Below, piece after piece: positions 23,906-33,085 of a stretch of DNA of 64,000 bases. Position 1 is the first letter of the stretch, and every line of letters starts with the position of its first letter. The notes below the pieces were generated by a model that had not been told where the DNA came from, did no database searches, and saw only the letters and a list, made by a program, of their open reading frames with translations. The stretch lies in contig CAZWRV010000003.1 in assembly GCA_964636325.1 (NCBI GenBank), positions 67,096-131,095 on the forward strand, given 5' to 3'. Origin of the DNA: CAZWRV01 sp964636325. GTDB taxonomy: Bacteria; Verrucomicrobiota; Lentisphaeria; Victivallales; GWF2-50-93. The position numbers and the translations under genes were made by a program.

Positions 23906-23966
23906 CGTCATGTTCACCGCCGACGCAAGGTCGGTGGCGTCCATATTATTATGAGACGATTAGCAG
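23906..23966 (+). repeat. R3 dispersed repeat (plus copy)
   Basis: Shares TGTTCACCGCCG and the terminal GAGACGATTAGCA with the other R3 copies; the middle has diverged (GACGCAAGGTCGGTGGCGTC, itself a hairpin). With 23813-23870 it forms a large inverted structure after the O-antigen ligase gene. Confidence 0.7.
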
Positions 23967-23998
23967 TTGCGGGACAATAACCAATAACGGATAACCCC

Positions 23999-24430
23999 TC
24001 AAGGATACAGCACCCTTGTCGTCCGGAACGCGGAGATCGGCCTGCACGGCGGCGGGGTGGCCGTAACTTCGATGTATGCGTGCGGCTTTATCTTCCATGT
24101 GAACGAGTAGATCATGTCGTCCTCCTCGAAGTCTATGACCGGCATCTTGTTGAGGATTATGTCTGTCTCGTCGTCGGTAAGATCGACAAGGTGCTTGACC
24201 GCGAACTGCCTAATTGCATGGACGGCGTAGACCGGCTTGGGGTTGAGGCTGTGGACATATGATATGAATCTGTTGTCGGTATTGTGTGGGCCGTCGTCGG
24301 CGTCTATGAGGAAGCGCCCCTCCGAGTTGCAGCCGCAAGCCGCGGCGACAAGCCCGCAGAGCATCAAGCAATAACAAGATTCCGTCATATTCCGACGCAT
24401 GGTCCGGTGCAATCGTTTCGCTGACTGCAT
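23999..24430 (-). CDS. small predicted lipoprotein, unknown function
   Basis: 143 residues. A basic start is followed by a hydrophobic stretch ending VAAACGCN, an acceptable lipobox, so it may be a lipoprotein with about 110 exposed residues. The mature part is acidic and mentions no family I recognise. It has an Asp/Glu-rich block (LTDDETDIILNK, DFEEDD) and a C-terminal TPPPC. AGGAGG sits seven bases before the ATG, which supports the start. It stands 82 bp after a hydrolase gene on the same strand. Confidence 0.6.
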   Translation of the reverse strand: MQSAKRLHRTMRRNMTESCYCLMLCGLVAAACGCNSEGRFLIDADDGPHNTDNRFISYVHSLNPKPVYAVHAIRQFAVKHLVDLTDDETDIILNKMPVIDFEEDDMIYSFTWKIKPHAYIEVTATPPPCRPISAFRTTRVLYP

Positions 24431-24512
24431 TGAAATCCTCCTGAAACTTCGTTCCGTTAATGGTTACTCGTTATCAGCTATTCGTTATTAGTTATGACAG
24501 GCGGGTTGAATT

Positions 24513-25361
24513 CTATTCAACCGACTTAATCGACTCCGTGAATTTCCTGATCTCCTCCCAGTATCTTTCACCTGCGACGTCATGCAGGTTGTTGTGGCCG
24601 GCGCCGTCGACCTTGTAGAAGGTCTTTGGTTCGTTGGCGGCGGCGAAAAGCCTGAGCCCGTGGTTCAACGGGATGACTTCCTCCTTGGTCCCGTGTATCA
24701 CCAGGACCGGTACGTTGACCTTGCGTATCTTGTCGATGTTCCTCATCCTGTCGAACGGGAGTATCGTGAAGGGGATCGCCACATGGAATGCGGTTTCGAA
24801 GGAGCTTTCCATGATCAGGCCCGCCACTTTGTTCTTCGACGCGACTTCCACCGCCAGGGCGCCGCCGAGGGATCGGCCGTGGGCGATTATCCTTTCCGGC
24901 GGGATTTTCAACGTTTCCGTCATGTATCGGTATGCGGCCTCGGCATCCTTGTATGCGTTTTTCTCGGAGGGGCTGCCGTCGCATAGTCCGTAGCCGCGGT
25001 AGTCGTATGCGAAGACCGAATATCCGTGCCGGTTCATTTCGTCGAGGAATGGGGCGACATCCCCGATGTCCTCGGCGTTGCCGTGGCTGTAAAGGAATGC
25101 GAACTTCGAGCCGGCGGCCGGACGGTGAAGGGCGCAGACATTCTCCCCGTCCTCCACTTCGATCCTGATCAGGTCGGGCAGGTTTCCGACGCTCCAGGAC
25201 GGCGGCCGCGGCGGCAGGAATATCTGGCGTTCCGAGAAGAAAATGGCGTATAGGAGCAGGAACAGATACAGCGCCAGGCAGATCCTGAGAATGCTCAGCG
25301 CCAGCCTGACCAACTTCCTGTCCTTGTAGCACCTGCAGATTTCTACGGCTTTAATAGTCAT
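24513..25361 (-). CDS. membrane-anchored alpha/beta hydrolase (ABHD13/17-like)
   Basis: 282 residues. One N-terminal transmembrane helix (about 20-42) is followed by an alpha/beta-hydrolase fold. The oxyanion segment is YSHGNAEDIG, the nucleophile elbow GRSLGG, and the catalytic His is in GAGHNNL. The position that is normally the acid Asp (HGTxDEVIP) reads HGTKEEVIP, so Glu may serve as acid. The family hydrolyses esters or thioesters; the substrate is unknown. The ATG at 25361 is preceded closely by GAGGAG, which belongs to repeat R2; a GTG lies one codon upstream. Confidence 0.82.
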   Translation of the reverse strand: MTIKAVEICRCYKDRKLVRLALSILRICLALYLFLLLYAIFFSERQIFLPPRPPSWSVGNLPDLIRIEVEDGENVCALHRPAAGSKFAFLYSHGNAEDIGDVAPFLDEMNRHGYSVFAYDYRGYGLCDGSPSEKNAYKDAEAAYRYMTETLKIPPERIIAHGRSLGGALAVEVASKNKVAGLIMESSFETAFHVAIPFTILPFDRMRNIDKIRKVNVPVLVIHGTKEEVIPLNHGLRLFAAANEPKTFYKVDGAGHNNLHDVAGERYWEEIRKFTESIKSVE

Positions 25362-25363
25362 CA

Positions 25364-25502
25364 CTCCTCTGAAACTCGCCTCAAAGTGGCGCAGACATTC
25401 CTGTCTGCGATTCCGCAGGTAAGAATACCTGCGTTACTTCAAGTTTCTTCCCGGCAGAACTGGCGGATTTCCCCGCCAGGGCGGCACTCCTCTGAAACTC
25501 GA
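25364..25502 (-). repeat. R2 dispersed repeat plus partial second end
   Basis: On the minus strand: outer part (GGCAGTTCTG's partner near 25455), CGCAGGTATTCTTACCTGCG hairpin, CAGACAGGAATGTCTG hairpin, then GGCGAGTTTCAGAGGAG reaching the hydrolase start. An extra end, CTCCTCTGAAACTCG (plus), lies at 25488-25502. Bases 25503-25632 show no gene I can recognise. Confidence 0.75.
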
Positions 25503-25632
25503 CAATCCTTGGCTGTAGCTTTGTCGTCTTCTGGAGGGTTGAGGCAAACTCAACCGCGGCTCGGCATGGCTTCGCCCTCCATCGAGGTTTTCATCTACGA
25601 GCCTGGCGAATCCGTAGCTTAGCTTCTCCGGT

Positions 25633-26544
25633 TCAATGAACTGCGGCAATGCATGCCCCCGCAAATTCACATGAGGCGCACTTGCCCTTGTCTTCCGTCG
25701 CCCGGAACTTGTCCGGAACCGGATCTCGTTCGGCCTCTAGCATATGAGATGCGTCGTCAAGTATCAAGCCCCGGATTTCATCGAGATCCTTCATCCCTCC
25801 CATGATCCGGGTTGCGTCTCCGGCTTGGAGGAAGAGATTGCATGGCTCGATCCGTTCCTCCGGCACCTTGAAGCTTTCAGCCGCGAAGAGCGCGCATGCC
25901 GACATCTGCATCTCCCATCCGGAGTTCTCCTCGGGAGGTCCGGCATGGATCTTGAGGATTTTCATCTTTCCGCCTCCATCCTGCCATATCAGATCCGGCG
26001 AGGCCCACGCTGTTATGGCGCCCACGTGAAACTGAGCGGGGCGCCTGAAGTCCCTGAAGCTTGCCGGCGAAGAGCGTGAAATTTCGTCGAAGGCCGCCGA
26101 ATCTGCGAATTCCGCGCTGAGAGCCATAAGCTCCTTCTCGAGCCTTGCGAGCAATGCCTGAGGATTGCTTTCCTGTCCGGGGAATGAAATCTCGAAGAGA
26201 TCCAAGGCGTCACCGGACTTCCTGCCGCGGCAGGATATGCGGCCTTTGTCCTTGAAGAACAGCCTGATCGCCTCGTCCATTAAAGAGGACTTCTGCGGCC
26301 TGCGGCCTGATGCATGAGCGGCATCGAGCACCGATACCAGCGCGCGGCGCAGGATGTCCAGGAGCCATGTCCGCGACCTCATTGCCTTCTTCATCCGGTA
26401 TATCTTCTTCGTCTCATCACCCGAATAGATATCCCATCCCTCCCATGACGTGTGGTATCTGAGGAAATATGCAAGACGGCATCTGCGGAACAACGCATGC
26501 CTTGAACAGGACCAGCTGAACATCTTTTTCAGTGTGCCGGACAT
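25633..26544 (-). CDS. PD-(D/E)XK-like protein with Cys cluster (Cas4/AddB-like)
   Basis: 303 residues. It begins FSWSCSRHALFRRCRLAYFLRY, the N-terminal Cys and YFxxY-type helix seen in AddB/Cas4-type nucleases, and ends KCASCEFAGAC. One N-terminal plus three C-terminal cysteines is the layout of their iron-sulfur cluster. The nuclease core would be SPDLIWQ ... KILKIHAG, but the acidic residue expected just before the Lys is Leu, so it may be inactive or I may be misaligning. AGGA precedes the ATG at nine bases. No helicase or cas partner lies nearby. Confidence 0.55.
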   Translation of the reverse strand: MSGTLKKMFSWSCSRHALFRRCRLAYFLRYHTSWEGWDIYSGDETKKIYRMKKAMRSRTWLLDILRRALVSVLDAAHASGRRPQKSSLMDEAIRLFFKDKGRISCRGRKSGDALDLFEISFPGQESNPQALLARLEKELMALSAEFADSAAFDEISRSSPASFRDFRRPAQFHVGAITAWASPDLIWQDGGGKMKILKIHAGPPEENSGWEMQMSACALFAAESFKVPEERIEPCNLFLQAGDATRIMGGMKDLDEIRGLILDDASHMLEAERDPVPDKFRATEDKGKCASCEFAGACIAAVH

Positions 26545-26563
26545 AGATGCAGTTCCTATTAAA

Positions 26564-26578
26564 GCGGGCTACGCCCGC
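26564..26578. other. GCGGGC-TAC-GCCCGC hairpin
   Basis: A perfect six-base GC stem followed by an AT-rich stretch with repeated CCAAAATTCC-like words. It lies between the GntR gene (stop at 26646) and the nuclease-like gene and may act as a weak terminator for the former. Confidence 0.4.
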
Positions 26579-26645
26579 AATCCAAAATTCCAAGTACAAA
26601 CAATCAAGTCCCAAATAAATTCCAAAATTACAGGTTCTATACTCC

Positions 26646-27728
26646 TCAGCTTAATATGCTTGAAGCCCTGGCTATGATTTGAGGGGTGATATTGATCCGG
26701 GCTTGAGTTGCGTGGTTTTCACGTTCGAAATACATTCTGCATACCTCCTTCGTTATGACGTCATGCCTGACGTTCACCGAGCTGAGCTGCGGATTGAGCA
26801 TTTTCGCCCAAGGGGTGTCGTAATAGCCGAGCAGCGCAATGTCCTTGCCGACGGTGCGGCCCAGCTCCTTCAAGGCTGGATAGAACGCTTCCAGCCTGTA
26901 GTCTGCGCACGCGTAGATACCGTCTATGTCCGGATGGTTCCGCATTATATCCAGGAAGCGGGGTGCATAGTCGGGGCGCTCCGCCTGGTGTGCCATCTCG
27001 ACGGTCTGCAGCTTGAGCTCCATGGCACCTGCGCGGCATCCCTCCAGGAATCGGTGCACAGGATCGCTTGACTCATAAATGTCTGTGCGGTGTGTGACGA
27101 GTAGCAGCTTGCGGCAGCCCGAGTCATGCAGATGCCTTACTCCCGCCCTGCCGCCTTCGAAATAGTCGCTCATGACTCCGGGGCAGTTGATTCCTTCAAG
27201 CTTGCCGGTGCCCAGGAAGCAATAGATGTTGACACTGTCCGAAACCGTCTTCAGGTATTTTGCCAGCGGAGTTCTCAGAGCGTGGAAGAAAATGGCGTCG
27301 AGCGTCCGGCCTTTTATGCCAGCGTCAAGCTTTTGGAACAATCTCTCTAATTCGACGGCGGCCTTGTCATGCTTTCCGGAGCCCGGTTCATCCGGCAGCT
27401 TCTCAAGAATCAGGTTGTAGCCCGGCTGTGCGCTGAAGATTTCAACGAACTTCTCGACGAAGTCGGAGAACATGTGCCCTTCCAGATAGCTGATCAGAAC
27501 GACATTCCTAGTGTCAAGAGGCTTTTTCGCTATGAAGTTTCCTTTGCCGTGATGAGAGAGTATGATTCCTTCCATCTTAAGGAGGTCTACGGCATGCCGG
27601 ATCGAGATGGTCGTCCGCCCGTATTCCGCCGCAAGCATCCTGAGCCCCGGCAGGGCCGAGCCCACTGGGAACTCATCGGCCATGATGCGATCCCTAAGAT
27701 CCTTATATATTCCTTGTTGCTCGTCCAT
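26646..27728 (-). CDS. GntR-family regulator with LacI-type sensor domain
   Basis: 360 residues. Residues 4-70 form a GntR winged helix (GSALPGLRMLAAEYGRTTISIRHAVDLL). Residues about 75-355 are a periplasmic-binding-protein-like domain (DAIFFHA, GVMSDYFEGGRAGVRHL, DGIYACADYRLEAF), the AraR/GntR-sugar type that releases DNA on binding a carbohydrate. AGGA precedes the ATG. It stands downstream of a long minus-strand series of glycan-degrading genes and is the only regulator within it, so it is the best candidate to control the locus. Confidence 0.88.
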   Translation of the reverse strand: MDEQQGIYKDLRDRIMADEFPVGSALPGLRMLAAEYGRTTISIRHAVDLLKMEGIILSHHGKGNFIAKKPLDTRNVVLISYLEGHMFSDFVEKFVEIFSAQPGYNLILEKLPDEPGSGKHDKAAVELERLFQKLDAGIKGRTLDAIFFHALRTPLAKYLKTVSDSVNIYCFLGTGKLEGINCPGVMSDYFEGGRAGVRHLHDSGCRKLLLVTHRTDIYESSDPVHRFLEGCRAGAMELKLQTVEMAHQAERPDYAPRFLDIMRNHPDIDGIYACADYRLEAFYPALKELGRTVGKDIALLGYYDTPWAKMLNPQLSSVNVRHDVITKEVCRMYFERENHATQARINITPQIIARASSILS

Positions 27729-27794
27729 AATATCCTGCTGTTATCGTTTGTGCCCGAGACTTTTATACGCCTTCAGGCATACGCCTGTGAATTT

Positions 27795-29459
27795 CTATTT
27801 TCCGTAAGTTCGCCACTTTGCGGAGGGATTCATCGGATCTGCGTCAAGAAGTTCGATTGCGGTTTCGGGCGGGGTGTTTCCGGCCTGAGCCTTCATGGAG
27901 GCCAGATAGACGCTGCCCGCCGGCCTGGCGTTGACAGTCATCTGCCCCAGTTCCGGTATGCTTACCACGATGTCTCTTGCTTCTCCGTTGGCCGCCCATG
28001 CGGCGATCAGCCACTTATCTTGTTTGCGGAGACGGCGCACGAATACGCGGACACCTTTCGTCGGGTCTGAGAACTCGTATGCCGGAAGCTTCGGATCGCG
28101 CGAGTGCTGGAGCGGCCCCGGGAGCAGGTCGCCGTCGCGCAGGAACTCTTCGAGGTGCGAGAAGAGGGCGTGCGCATGGCCCAGCGCCGTCATCTGTTTC
28201 AAGTGCGGCGGGGCGGACGCTCCGGCGTCCTTCCCGTCGCAGCCTTCCGGGAGGCTGAAATATCCTGCCACCGCTCCGATCTGGCCCGCGGCGTAAAGGC
28301 ATTTCAGGAATCCCATGTACCGGTCGTCGTCCGAAATTGTTTTTTTCTTCCATCCGCCGCAGACCCAGTTGTAGGACAGTGGCTTTCCAAGCGGGATGGC
28401 CTGGGCTAGGGAGTGTGTGAAATTTGTGAGCAGATCCTGCTTGCCGTCCCATCCGGTGTTGAAGTGCTTGTAATAGAGGCTCTGATCGGGATAGTCTGAA
28501 ACCGCCAGCAGCGCCGGACCGTAGCTCCATGACGCAGAGTCCCATGAAGGAATCCCTCCGAAATGGTACCAGAGATACAAGCTGCGGTCAGGAAAGGCCT
28601 CGCGGACGGCTTTTGCTATTGGCAGCTCCTGGCGGGCCTTCTGGGCCGAGATGAAATCCAGCCAGCTCTGCTGGCCTCTGGCTGCGACGACCGCCGGCGA
28701 CTGCTCCCAGAAACTTTGCCCGTGGCCGGCGACCGAAAGGCCATATTCGCCTCCGTTGAGGATGACTGCGACCGGAGTTTTGGCGCGCAGGCGGAGCAAG
28801 GGAGCGAGAGTCTCCTTCGCCGCCCATTCGAAGATGGCATCTGGCGCCAGCGGAGACAATGTGCGCCAGCTCGGTTTGCCGGTCTTCGGATCAGCTATGA
28901 GCTGTCCGTTGCCGTCCTTGAGATAGTATCCTTCCCGAAAATCCTCGGGCAGTCCTTCAATCCCCTTCAGCAAGGGGCGGTGAGTGAGGACGAATAACGG
29001 ATATTTTTTCGGATCTGATGCCGCCAGCGCCACTATACGGGCGTTCACTCCCGACGGGTTCTTCTCGATCTCGTCAACGACTTCGTGTGTCAGATAACCC
29101 CCGATTTCCAGGGCATAGCCCCATTTCTCCACGAGCTCTACCCGGACATCGTAAGGCATCGACCATCCCCATCGTGTCAGCGGCGGCAATGTGTGGCCGG
29201 AACGGAAGACCGGCGGCTTGAACGCCTTGAGGTGCGACAGCAGAGTCTGGATCGGGCGCGGCGGAGGAGGCGGTGGCGCTTCTTCCAGCGTATCCTCAAC
29301 GCCCTGTGCCGGCGGCGCTTCAGGCTCGTAGGGCATTCCATCCTCCCCCCTGGCGGACGGGTACAAGGCAAGCATAAGTACGGACGCGATAACCGACATC
29401 ATAAGTTCTTTGTTCAAAACATGATAAAATGACATAAACACATTCGATCGTCTTTTCAT
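27795..29459 (-). CDS. exported TIM-barrel hydrolase-like protein, unassigned family
   Basis: 554 residues. Basic N-terminus, hydrophobic signal segment (about 20-37, ending YPSARGE), a Pro-rich linker (APPPPPPRP), then a domain whose pattern (WGYALEIGGYLTHE, PVAVILNGGEYG, SLYLWYHFGGIPSWD) suggests a TIM barrel. The Glu in LNGGEYG is a possible acid. A C-terminal beta domain (about 470-535) resembles the end of many glycoside hydrolases. I cannot assign a CAZy family. Its start overlaps the pseudopilin stop by four bases, with GGAGG upstream, so the two are coupled. Confidence 0.6.
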   Translation of the reverse strand: MKRRSNVFMSFYHVLNKELMMSVIASVLMLALYPSARGEDGMPYEPEAPPAQGVEDTLEEAPPPPPPRPIQTLLSHLKAFKPPVFRSGHTLPPLTRWGWSMPYDVRVELVEKWGYALEIGGYLTHEVVDEIEKNPSGVNARIVALAASDPKKYPLFVLTHRPLLKGIEGLPEDFREGYYLKDGNGQLIADPKTGKPSWRTLSPLAPDAIFEWAAKETLAPLLRLRAKTPVAVILNGGEYGLSVAGHGQSFWEQSPAVVAARGQQSWLDFISAQKARQELPIAKAVREAFPDRSLYLWYHFGGIPSWDSASWSYGPALLAVSDYPDQSLYYKHFNTGWDGKQDLLTNFTHSLAQAIPLGKPLSYNWVCGGWKKKTISDDDRYMGFLKCLYAAGQIGAVAGYFSLPEGCDGKDAGASAPPHLKQMTALGHAHALFSHLEEFLRDGDLLPGPLQHSRDPKLPAYEFSDPTKGVRVFVRRLRKQDKWLIAAWAANGEARDIVVSIPELGQMTVNARPAGSVYLASMKAQAGNTPPETAIELLDADPMNPSAKWRTYGK

Positions 29460-30190
29460 TTCGCATCCTCCGGCGCATAATACTGCTTGGTCAGGTCGCT
29501 TTGAATCGTGTGGTAGTATACGCTGACACCTTTATAGGTCCATGACTCCACATGGCCGTCGAAGTGCAGCTTGTTGGCCGAGGATGGATGCCCGAGCCCG
29601 ATTTCCTCGTTCCAGATCAACATAGGTGGGATCGGCACATATCTGGGACACCACATGACCACATTTAGCGGGCGGTCCGCGTCGCGCCGGTAATAGAGCT
29701 TAATACCGTAACTGGCCGTAGCCGGGTCAGTCAGATAATTGCCCCCGCTCGGAAGGGGTATATATCCCATAGGCCCATATGCGTCCTTGTACAAGTTGGC
29801 CCAGGTCGATTTATATTCTGTGCAGAACATGCTTTTCCGCTTCTCGACGCCAGCATATTCCGTCTCGGCAAGATAACGCATTGCGGGATGCGGGTTGTCT
29901 CCATCCCCGGCAGGCCCGACCGCGCATGTGTCGCTCCCCCAAAACAGCCCGTTTATATGCGCCCAATTTGAGGATCCGACAGGGCGATGGAAGTATGCGT
30001 TCCAATTGAAATCGGCATAATATACCAGGCTGGCGGTGCCTAAATGATGAAGGTTGTTGGCGCAGGCGGTCCGCTTGGCCTGCTCCCTGGCCTTCTTCAA
30101 TGAGGGCAGCAATATCGCCATCAGAATTGCGATGATTGCAATCACTACCAAGAGTTCGATGAGCGTAAAGGCGAGCGACTTCATTTTCAT
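29456..30190 (-). CDS. pseudopilin-like protein (prepilin-type N-terminus)
   Basis: 244 residues starting MKMKSLA followed by FTLIELLVVIAIIAILMA, the class III prepilin leader cut by a PilD-type peptidase before Phe with Glu at +5. A long helix with Lys/Arg/Cys follows (KKAREQAKRTACANNL), and near the C-terminus HFDGHVESW matches the H-x-D-G-H-V element of this PVC protein group. The start at 30190 is preceded by GGGAGG; an ATG six codons upstream is less likely. It is translationally coupled to the unassigned hydrolase. No secretion-system genes are in the window. Confidence 0.88.
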   Translation of the reverse strand: MKMKSLAFTLIELLVVIAIIAILMAILLPSLKKAREQAKRTACANNLHHLGTASLVYYADFNWNAYFHRPVGSSNWAHINGLFWGSDTCAVGPAGDGDNPHPAMRYLAETEYAGVEKRKSMFCTEYKSTWANLYKDAYGPMGYIPLPSGGNYLTDPATASYGIKLYYRRDADRPLNVVMWCPRYVPIPPMLIWNEEIGLGHPSSANKLHFDGHVESWTYKGVSVYYHTIQSDLTKQYYAPEDAK

Positions 30191-30218
30191 TGCGGCATTG
30201 CCTCCCATATTGTCGATT

Positions 30219-30545
30219 TTAAATTATGCGCCGGTCATCTTTCCTTGTCGCCGCCTTGTGCAACGATGAGGCGGCAGCCAAATCGGCGATGCGCGCCCGG
30301 AAGCGCATGGATGCTTCATAGTTGTCCGAGGCGTTCTTGTCGATAGCGTGAGTCCGGTTGCTAAGAACGATTGTAAACACGCCGAGTTCCGGGTCAATCC
30401 AGAGCGACTGTCCGGTCCAGCCGGAGTGCCCGATGGCCGATTCCGACAAAGCGGCCGGGCGGTGCAGGCACTCAGAGCAGGGGCGCATGTCCCATCCGAA
30501 TGAACGACGCGGGAGCCCTTTGGGGATGTCTTTACTGTCATCCAT
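30219..30545 (-). pseudogene. beta-lactamase-family (serine hydrolase) C-terminal remnant
   Basis: 108 codons. The segment GHSGWTGQSLWIDPELG...VLSNRTH is the conserved C-terminal part of class C beta-lactamase/EstB-type hydrolases (the box with His-x-Gly). The Ser-x-x-Lys nucleophile motif and Tyr-x-Asn, which occupy the first 250 residues of intact members, are absent. Upstream sequence to 30645 has no matching frame. It is therefore a decayed 3' end rather than a working enzyme. Confidence 0.7.
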
Positions 30546-30645
30546 GAGTATTTAACTTTCGGGTTTTTTACATTTCATCTCTCATTTGAACTTTTCCTGC
30601 GATTGTTGCGGGGCGGCAATCTCAAGCCCTCTATCGGCCCTGCAA

Positions 30646-32892
30646 TCAATCGCCGGCAAGGACGGCCGCATGCATTGGTGCAACAGCGATCCTTAAGTTT
30701 CCGTCCATGTCCGGTTTTACTGATGCTCCGGCGACAATGCGGGGCAAGGCGGCGCCAGGCGCCTTTTCGACGATTTCATTTTCTGCGAAGTTCGCAATGA
30801 TCATGTAGTTGCGCTTGTCGGCGCCGGCCACTCTGACCCTGTAGACATCCGCCCCGTCGCCTTCAAGAACCTCGGGAGGGGTAGAGCGAAAATAATCTTC
30901 AGTCTCCTTTGCGTTCACGCCAGACAGGATGACTGCGCCCAGGTCGAACAAAGTCGTGTGTGCGTCATAATCCCGGACAGCATTCGAAGAGCCGAGGCAG
31001 ATCTCGTCGGCATAAAGATTTCCGCCGGCCCGCACAGTGCTCTGATGGTGGATGTGCGGCTTGATTAGGATCTGCCGCTCCGCAGGACGGTTGATGATCA
31101 GTTCGGGCCCGTAAACGCGAAGGACGGAAAGGCATGAGTCGATGCAGAGCCAGTTGCCGGGAATGTTACGGGTTTCTGCCTGCGCCGGACAGCCGCCAAG
31201 ATCTAGCACCCCTCCGTCGAAGCGGTAGTTGCGCCGCATGCCGTTGAAAATGTCGTTCGGAATTTGCAGGAAAAGGCCTTTCACCTCCCGCAGCCAAATG
31301 CGTCCAAGGGTATGGGCTCGCTGCAGGACGACCATCGTGCGTCCGTCCGGAAGGGCGACGCATGCCAGATCTATTGTTGCGGCATCCCTTGGAAGCTCTC
31401 CCTCGGACACATACTCATGGGTGCGCACCGTTGTCTGTCCGCAGGTCGCGAATCCGCCTTGGAAGATATCGGATTGGCCCGGCCTGCAATCGGGATCGTT
31501 GAATGCGCCCATCCCGAGAACTCGTCCAGCCAGGTTCCACTGCCATTCTGCCATCGAACTCGCCTTCGGCGGGATGCACAGGCCTTGCGGTGAACTTGCC
31601 GCCCGCCAAGTCCACGAAGCCATCCTGCGATCGTCTCTGGTGAGCATGCTGCCATGGTATTCGTCCGACCATTCCGAAAGCAACTGGATTTTATTTTCGC
31701 CTCGGTCTTGTGCGGGTTTCACGGCATCCGCCCGATCAAAAAGCCGGTGCCAGTAGGCGCCCATCGACAAGGTGCAGGCGCGGTCGCCCTCCAGGCGGAC
31801 GTAATACTGCGGCGAGACCGATTCCAGCCGCGATAGCCGCGCCGACAAGAATGCGTTGTCTGGATTGGATTCCGCTTCGGCGGCAAGAATTCCCAGCCAG
31901 CCGAGCTCAAGCGAACTGGCGTCTTCGTCGCCGAAGAGGTCGCGGGCCAGCAGCCAGACCGGAATGGCGTAGTCCTGGCAGTAGCAATATCGGACTCGCG
32001 TGTCGCCCCCGATCCGCCACAGGCGTCCGTCGGGGAACGTGCAGGTCTTCACCAGCCGCCAAAGATCAAGCGCATGATGATAGAGCCCTTCGGGAACTGC
32101 CCAGCCTCTGGAACGGCATGAGAAATGCAGCATGGCTATGTTGGACAGGCAGATCACCATGTATCCGACATTCAGGTAGCCGTGATGGTTGCAGGCCATG
32201 CTGTCGAACATATTGGCGCCCAAGTGCCATTCCGCCACAGGCCGGCCGGAGATCGGGCGTGTGCTCGCAGCGTCCGAGGGTGTTGAAATGCCGTTGACAA
32301 GGAAGCGCGTCCCTTTCTCGATGTATTCGCCGCGGCGCGGAGCGTCCGGGAACAGCAGCGCCGTCCGGTGGAGAATACAGCCGTTCCAGATGTTGCTTTC
32401 GGGCCTGTTGTCTTTTACCAATCCTGCGACGATCTCGTATTTGTCGAGCAGCCAGTCGCTTTCCGAGATAAGCACCTTTCTCAGAAGCTCATGATCCTGG
32501 GCTGGAAGAATTGTGCCGAGCGCTTCAATGCCGTGGCTCAGGCGCTCCAGGCAAAGGGCGCTGATCCATGAGTTGCCCCACGGCTGCAGGTCGGTCGCGG
32601 TTCCTCCGCCGGCCAGATGGCTGCTGAGGTTGAAACGGATCATGCGCAACGCCCAGGAAATCATTTCATCCTTGCTCATGCCTGCGGAGGTTGCATCCGT
32701 GCCGGGATCGGTTCCGAGCACGGCGAAGGCCGCGGCGGCCGTGTTGTTTGCCTGCATGGACCAGTGGCCGTGGTCTCCGGGCCCGAAGCAGCCCTGCGAA
32801 GCGTCTCCCGGCAATTGATAAAGGTACCGTCGGATCGCCGACGGCCAGCGCTCAAGGCGGCGCAGATAAAGGCTGTGCAGATTAGTTTTCAT
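30646..32892 (-). CDS. large cytoplasmic protein, possible alpha/alpha-toroid glycan enzyme
   Basis: 748 residues without signal peptide. The first 400 are helical with Trp, His and Asn clusters (GDHGHWSMQANNTAAAAFAVLG, NIWNGCILHRTALLF, HLGANMFDSMACNHHGYLNVGYM), like an (alpha/alpha)6 barrel. The remaining part is beta-rich with Trp-containing turns, like the supersandwich that follows the toroid in polysaccharide lyases and uronyl hydrolases. I cannot place it in a named family. AGAGGA lies five bases before the ATG. Its setting among sialidase, GH2 and heparinase genes suggests processing of imported oligosaccharide. Confidence 0.55.
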   Translation of the reverse strand: MKTNLHSLYLRRLERWPSAIRRYLYQLPGDASQGCFGPGDHGHWSMQANNTAAAAFAVLGTDPGTDATSAGMSKDEMISWALRMIRFNLSSHLAGGGTATDLQPWGNSWISALCLERLSHGIEALGTILPAQDHELLRKVLISESDWLLDKYEIVAGLVKDNRPESNIWNGCILHRTALLFPDAPRRGEYIEKGTRFLVNGISTPSDAASTRPISGRPVAEWHLGANMFDSMACNHHGYLNVGYMVICLSNIAMLHFSCRSRGWAVPEGLYHHALDLWRLVKTCTFPDGRLWRIGGDTRVRYCYCQDYAIPVWLLARDLFGDEDASSLELGWLGILAAEAESNPDNAFLSARLSRLESVSPQYYVRLEGDRACTLSMGAYWHRLFDRADAVKPAQDRGENKIQLLSEWSDEYHGSMLTRDDRRMASWTWRAASSPQGLCIPPKASSMAEWQWNLAGRVLGMGAFNDPDCRPGQSDIFQGGFATCGQTTVRTHEYVSEGELPRDAATIDLACVALPDGRTMVVLQRAHTLGRIWLREVKGLFLQIPNDIFNGMRRNYRFDGGVLDLGGCPAQAETRNIPGNWLCIDSCLSVLRVYGPELIINRPAERQILIKPHIHHQSTVRAGGNLYADEICLGSSNAVRDYDAHTTLFDLGAVILSGVNAKETEDYFRSTPPEVLEGDGADVYRVRVAGADKRNYMIIANFAENEIVEKAPGAALPRIVAGASVKPDMDGNLRIAVAPMHAAVLAGD

Positions 32893-33085
32893 GTTATCCT
32901 CTCGAGTGAGCGTTTGACTTCAAGCTGATACAAGCGCGTCGTAGCAGGCCTTCAATTGTTGGAGCGCCATCTTTTCTTTGTCTTCGAAGAATTCCATGAC
33001 AGTGAAGGATGGTATCACTTTATTGTAAATGCACGTATTCAGATTTTATAATTCGTCACTTAAAGCACTTTGGCATGATCCCCGC

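Noticed and set aside
25503..25632. Conserved-looking GC-rich stretch between R2 and the nuclease-like gene
   Set aside because: Contains small palindromes (for example GTTGAGGCAAACTCAAC) but no open frame with a start signal and no match to R1-R4, so I cannot assign it.
32920..32997. 25-codon minus-strand frame (MEFFEDKEKMALQQLKACYDAL...) upstream of the 748-residue gene
   Set aside because: Composition looks protein-like, but there is no ribosome site and it is very short. It may be the tail of a lost gene, but I cannot show what it belonged to.
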